NCBI GenBank assembly: GCA_945873105.1
Contig: CAMCBW010000030.1
Span: forward strand, 1 to 64,000
From: Tangfeifania diversioriginum
GTDB lineage: Bacteria > Bacteroidota > Bacteroidia > Bacteroidales > Prolixibacteraceae
Direction: 5' to 3'
DNA length: 64,000 nt
Below are positions 61,482 to 64,000 of this stretch, piece by piece. The translations under genes were made by a program, and so were the position numbers. The notes beneath the pieces were generated by a model. That model searched no databases, had not been told where the DNA came from, and worked only from the letters and a program-made list of their open reading frames with translations. How positions within the stretch are numbered: position 1 is the first letter of the stretch; the number at the start of each line of letters is the position of its first letter.

Positions 61482-61916
61482 AATGATTGAAGCATTGGTT
61501 CTGTAATGAAGAATATACTTGATGCAAAAAGGTTGCGCCAAGTGCCCAATCATTGGACTAATTTAACTTTTTTTAATAGGAATTGCCTTGCAGACGGATT
61601 CACTGCCTTCGATCCCTGAGATACCTAGCCCGCATTTCTCCTTTTGTGGCATTTTTATTACAGGTTGATCCTCAAGAGTGTTCTTTGGTGGATGGCTTCC
61701 CAATGAGCTTTAGAAAGTGCAATTCACCCGGGAATGTCCATGTCACTATTTAAAATTGTTGGTATCTTTGCCATCATTTTTAAATTACCTGAGGTGGAAT
61801 TGGCTCTTCTGGACATATTTGTATGGGGAAATTGTGGGTGTTTAGCCGCTGCAAGTTACATCTCCCGGAGATTTGTGGTAGCGTCAATATGCATGGGTAA
61901 AATCTAGCTGATTAAG
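61482..61916. other. Intergenic region with one -7-like box
   Basis: 435 bp between divergent genes. TATCTTTG at 61763-61770 fits the -7 box on the plus strand, but lies 147 bp from the ATG at 61917 and its -33 region reads TTTA. No other structure or open frame found. Confidence 0.4.
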
Positions 61917-62612
61917 ATGGGGCGCGCATTTCTGGAAACCATATTTCTCTGTGGAATTGCACTGTTGGTGCTTCTCGAACTCTATTATTTTCAGAATTAT
62001 GAGTCTGACAGGAAGATCCTTGGCGCCCAGAAGAAAAAGCGAGTCTTCCTCTATCTCCTTTTAACAGGAATCCAGATCATCCCCTTCATCTATCTTCTCT
62101 CCGTTGATTTTGGTTCTACCGATTATCACCTTTGGGAATGGCTGGGTTTTCCGGTGCTGGTGGTCTACCTGTTTTGTATCTGGTTATTTATCAAATCCCT
62201 GGCTGATTTGGGCCGTTGGTGGACCCCCGGCCAGGAGCTGAAGGAGGATCTGGAGTTGGTCAAAAGCGGTGCCTACCGTTACGTAAGGCATCCCATGTAC
62301 CTTGCGCTATTGGGAATTTCAGTATGCCAGCTCTTTATGATCCAGAACTGGATTGCGGGTCCGATGGCTGCCCTGTTCGTTGTCCCTTTCATGATCTACC
62401 AAATACAGCGGGAGGAACGTTTGTTGGTAAAATATTTTGGGGACGATTACAGGGATTACCAGCAAAAGACCGGAATGTTGTGGCCAAAAGAGGATAAAAT
62501 GCCCATCTTCAGGAAAATAGTCCGGGAGTTGTACAAAAATATGAGGATCCTTTCTGAATATTTATGGGAGAAACTGGGTACGCTGGTTAAAAATGTCCGT
62601 CAGGGTCAGTGA
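61917..62612 (+). CDS. Isoprenylcysteine carboxyl methyltransferase-like membrane protein
   Basis: A 231-residue inner-membrane protein with about five spans and the ICMT/PEMT methyltransferase core: LVKSGAYRYVRHPMYLALLG (about 117-136), whose RHPMY binds S-adenosylmethionine, and REERLLVKYFGDDYRDYQQKTG near 180-200. Bacterial members methylate lipids or other hydrophobic acceptors; the acceptor is unknown. Its C-terminal tail extends 7 bp into the convergent clpS gene. Confidence 0.88.
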   Translation: MGRAFLETIFLCGIALLVLLELYYFQNYESDRKILGAQKKKRVFLYLLLTGIQIIPFIYLLSVDFGSTDYHLWEWLGFPVLVVYLFCIWLFIKSLADLGRWWTPGQELKEDLELVKSGAYRYVRHPMYLALLGISVCQLFMIQNWIAGPMAALFVVPFMIYQIQREERLLVKYFGDDYRDYQQKTGMLWPKEDKMPIFRKIVRELYKNMRILSEYLWEKLGTLVKNVRQGQ

Positions 62613-62881
62613 ATCGTCGCTTTCAAATCCCTGGCCGAAAGTGCACGTCTCATGGGCAGCAGATCACTCTTTGACCCACGCTTGACCTCACATTTTTCTT
62701 TGTAATGAACCAAATAGGTGCACTGTATGGCCTGCACGCGTTCCATGTTGCAGATCTCGACCAGTGCATCAATGACATAATTGAAGGTATGGTAGTCATC
62801 GTTGTGCAAGACGAGCGACTTCAACCGATCAACCCCGGCTGAATGATCACTCTTGTTGCGAACCGACTTGTCAGTTTCCAT
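62606..62881 (-). CDS. clpS: ATP-dependent Clp protease adaptor ClpS
   Basis: A 91-residue adaptor that brings N-degron substrates to ClpAP. The core LVLHNDDYHTFNYVIDALVEIC (about 26-47) has the Asn-Asp-Asp that binds the N-terminal residue, followed by QAIQCTYLVHYKEKCEVKRGS. A 20-residue N-terminal extension, as usual, precedes it. It converges with the methyltransferase gene, overlapping 7 bp. Confidence 0.95.
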   Translation of the reverse strand: METDKSVRNKSDHSAGVDRLKSLVLHNDDYHTFNYVIDALVEICNMERVQAIQCTYLVHYKEKCEVKRGSKSDLLPMRRALSARDLKATIH

Positions 62882-62932
62882 TTTTCAAACGGCTGTTTTA
62901 ATGTTTAGACCTGCAATAATAGGAAAAAAGTG

Positions 62933-64000
62933 TTAATCACCCTTGGAAAGTTTCAGTGCTTCACTCATTTTTATTCTGGTACCCTGGAGGAAAGCAGCTA
63001 CATAGGCATCCTTGAATCCCTCCTTTACCAATTGATCCTTTAGCTTTGTCGCCTCCTGGTAAGTTGCCAAATTTCCAACCGTGTAGATGAAATAATTTCT
63101 GGAATCTTTGTAACTGTCAACCTGTATGGTCTTACTGATTCTTGCCTTTGCCTTTCTAAAGGCAGTAGATTGAAGGTCGTTTTTGACGGAGCCTATCTGG
63201 ACCTTGAAAACGAGATTTTCGACTCCAGCGGATTGTCCTTGTTTAACATCGGAGGCTGCAACGGCTGGCATTTCTTCCTGCTGGACCACCTTCTTTACCG
63301 GCGCAGGTACGATTGGCTTGTAGGGTTTTCCGGTGGTTTTGTCGTAAGTTACCACAGTGGCACCCTTCATTCCTTCCCTGATCAGTTGATCTTTCATCTT
63401 CGCAGCGTCCGCTGGATTGGTGAAATTTCCAACCGTATAAACCACCTGCTTTTTTTCGTCAGTGTATTTTTCTATTTTCCGGAGTTTGCTGACTTTGGCA
63501 TAGGAGCTCCTGAAAGTAGGAGTCAATACCCCGTTTTTGAAGGTTCCGATCCTGACTTTGTAAACCAGGTTCTCCGTCCTGTTTTGTTCTTCCGCCTTCA
63601 AGTCTGATTCCTGGGCCAAAGGGTGGGGGGCAGGCAGGGTATCTTTGATTGCTACCGCGGATGCGACAGTTTCGCTGGAAGTCTCAGCTTGCTTCTTTGC
63701 CTCGGCTATTCTGTTTTCCCGCTCCTGAATCGAAGCACTGTAGGTTAAAGCTGCGGTTTTACCCTCTCTTTCCCAAAAAGCAGACTCTTTGGCCCTGGAT
63801 TGTTCAAGGAATTTTTCCCGCTCCTTCATGGTCTGATAGGATTTTTGCTCGCAATCAACAATTTGCTGCACAATGCCCAATCTGGTATCAACCCTCGCAA
63901 CGTTTTCGTGTGCCTTTCTCAGAGAGTCGGTTAACGCCAGAATGGAGTCGTTTTTGCCTGTACATATCCAGGCTTTGGTGAAGAGAATTTTGCTCGCTTC
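62933..64000 (-). CDS. SPOR-repeat protein, 5' end outside the window
   Basis: The frame is open from the window edge to the stop at 62933: at least 355 residues. A coiled helical part (KEREKFLEQSRAKES) is followed by an Ala/Glu linker, then two similar 80-residue SPOR-type repeats: NLVYKVRIGTFKNGV...YTVGNFTNPADAAKMKDQL and NLVFKVQIGSVKND...YTVGNLATYQEATKLKDQL. SPOR domains bind denuded peptidoglycan glycan. The TTG at 63880 is not a real start, since 40 more codons upstream are open and similar in style. Confidence 0.8.
   Translation of the reverse strand, partial: EASKILFTKAWICTGKNDSILALTDSLRKAHENVARVDTRLGIVQQIVDCEQKSYQTMKEREKFLEQSRAKESAFWEREGKTAALTYSASIQERENRIAEAKKQAETSSETVASAVAIKDTLPAPHPLAQESDLKAEEQNRTENLVYKVRIGTFKNGVLTPTFRSSYAKVSKLRKIEKYTDEKKQVVYTVGNFTNPADAAKMKDQLIREGMKGATVVTYDKTTGKPYKPIVPAPVKKVVQQEEMPAVAASDVKQGQSAGVENLVFKVQIGSVKNDLQSTAFRKAKARISKTIQVDSYKDSRNYFIYTVGNLATYQEATKLKDQLVKEGFKDAYVAAFLQGTRIKMSEALKLSKGD

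Overview
The window is chromosomal DNA of a Bacteroidota bacterium, most plausibly an environmental relative of the Bacteroidales/Marinilabiliales. The signs are promoter-like TAnnTTTG boxes with an upstream TTTG, few Shine-Dalgarno sequences, a Bacteroides-type serine palmitoyltransferase, a NigD-like lipoprotein, LytTR/LytS regulators, the Bacteroidota form of TonB-ExbB-ExbD-ExbD and a GYDIA-family GHMP kinase. I see no rRNA, tRNA, CRISPR array, prophage or intact insertion sequence.

Layout. 1-6.7 kb is a patchwork of small, mostly uncharacterised genes separated by dispersed and tandem repeats; it holds a Crp-like regulator with an SDR enzyme, a tandemly repeated mini-ORF ahead of an acetyltransferase-like/56-residue gene pair, and a secreted GH99-like protein. 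7-12.3 kb carries a TonB-dependent receptor and three cell-wall enzymes (two L,D-transpeptidase-type, one NlpC/P60). 12.3-19.4 kb has a degraded intergenic stretch, an orphan antitoxin-like gene, a GH29 fucosidase, glycerol facilitator and kinase, and an SDR next to serine palmitoyltransferase (sphingolipid synthesis). 19.6-23.2 kb encodes two tandem M14 carboxypeptidase-like proteins, one without its zinc ligands.

23.3-32.3 kb is the least explained part: a LytS/LytTR two-component pair followed on the same strand by a PqqD-like protein, a PylC/CPSase-like ATP-grasp ligase, a fold-III PLP decarboxylase, a urea-transporter domain fused to an M23 peptidase, an outer-membrane barrel and a TPR protein. 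It looks like a pathway that makes and exports or processes a small amino-acid- or peptide-derived product, but no product can be assigned.

32.5-46.3 kb is a tightly packed run of 13 genes. Its first four are leucine-degradation enzymes (carboxylase beta, methylglutaconyl-CoA hydratase, biotin carboxylase alpha, acyl-CoA dehydrogenase). They are followed with gaps of 1-20 bp by type II IPP isomerase, HMG-CoA reductase, a GYDIA kinase, diphosphomevalonate decarboxylase, mevalonate kinase and a UbiA prenyltransferase, then lipoyl synthase, a ferredoxin reductase-like enzyme and a CWC protein. Together these would carry isovaleryl-CoA to HMG-CoA and on to IPP/DMAPP, a direct leucine-to-isoprenoid route; neither HMG-CoA lyase nor HMG-CoA synthase is in the window.

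46.5-64 kb is housekeeping and envelope functions: isochorismatase-like hydrolase, TSUP exporter, AHSA1 protein, YCII protein, amylomaltase, secreted superoxide dismutase, the TonB energy-transduction operon with a TPR protein and a PstS-like lipoprotein, an S9 peptidase, a NigD-like lipoprotein, an isoprenylcysteine methyltransferase-like membrane protein, ClpS and a SPOR-repeat protein cut by the window end.
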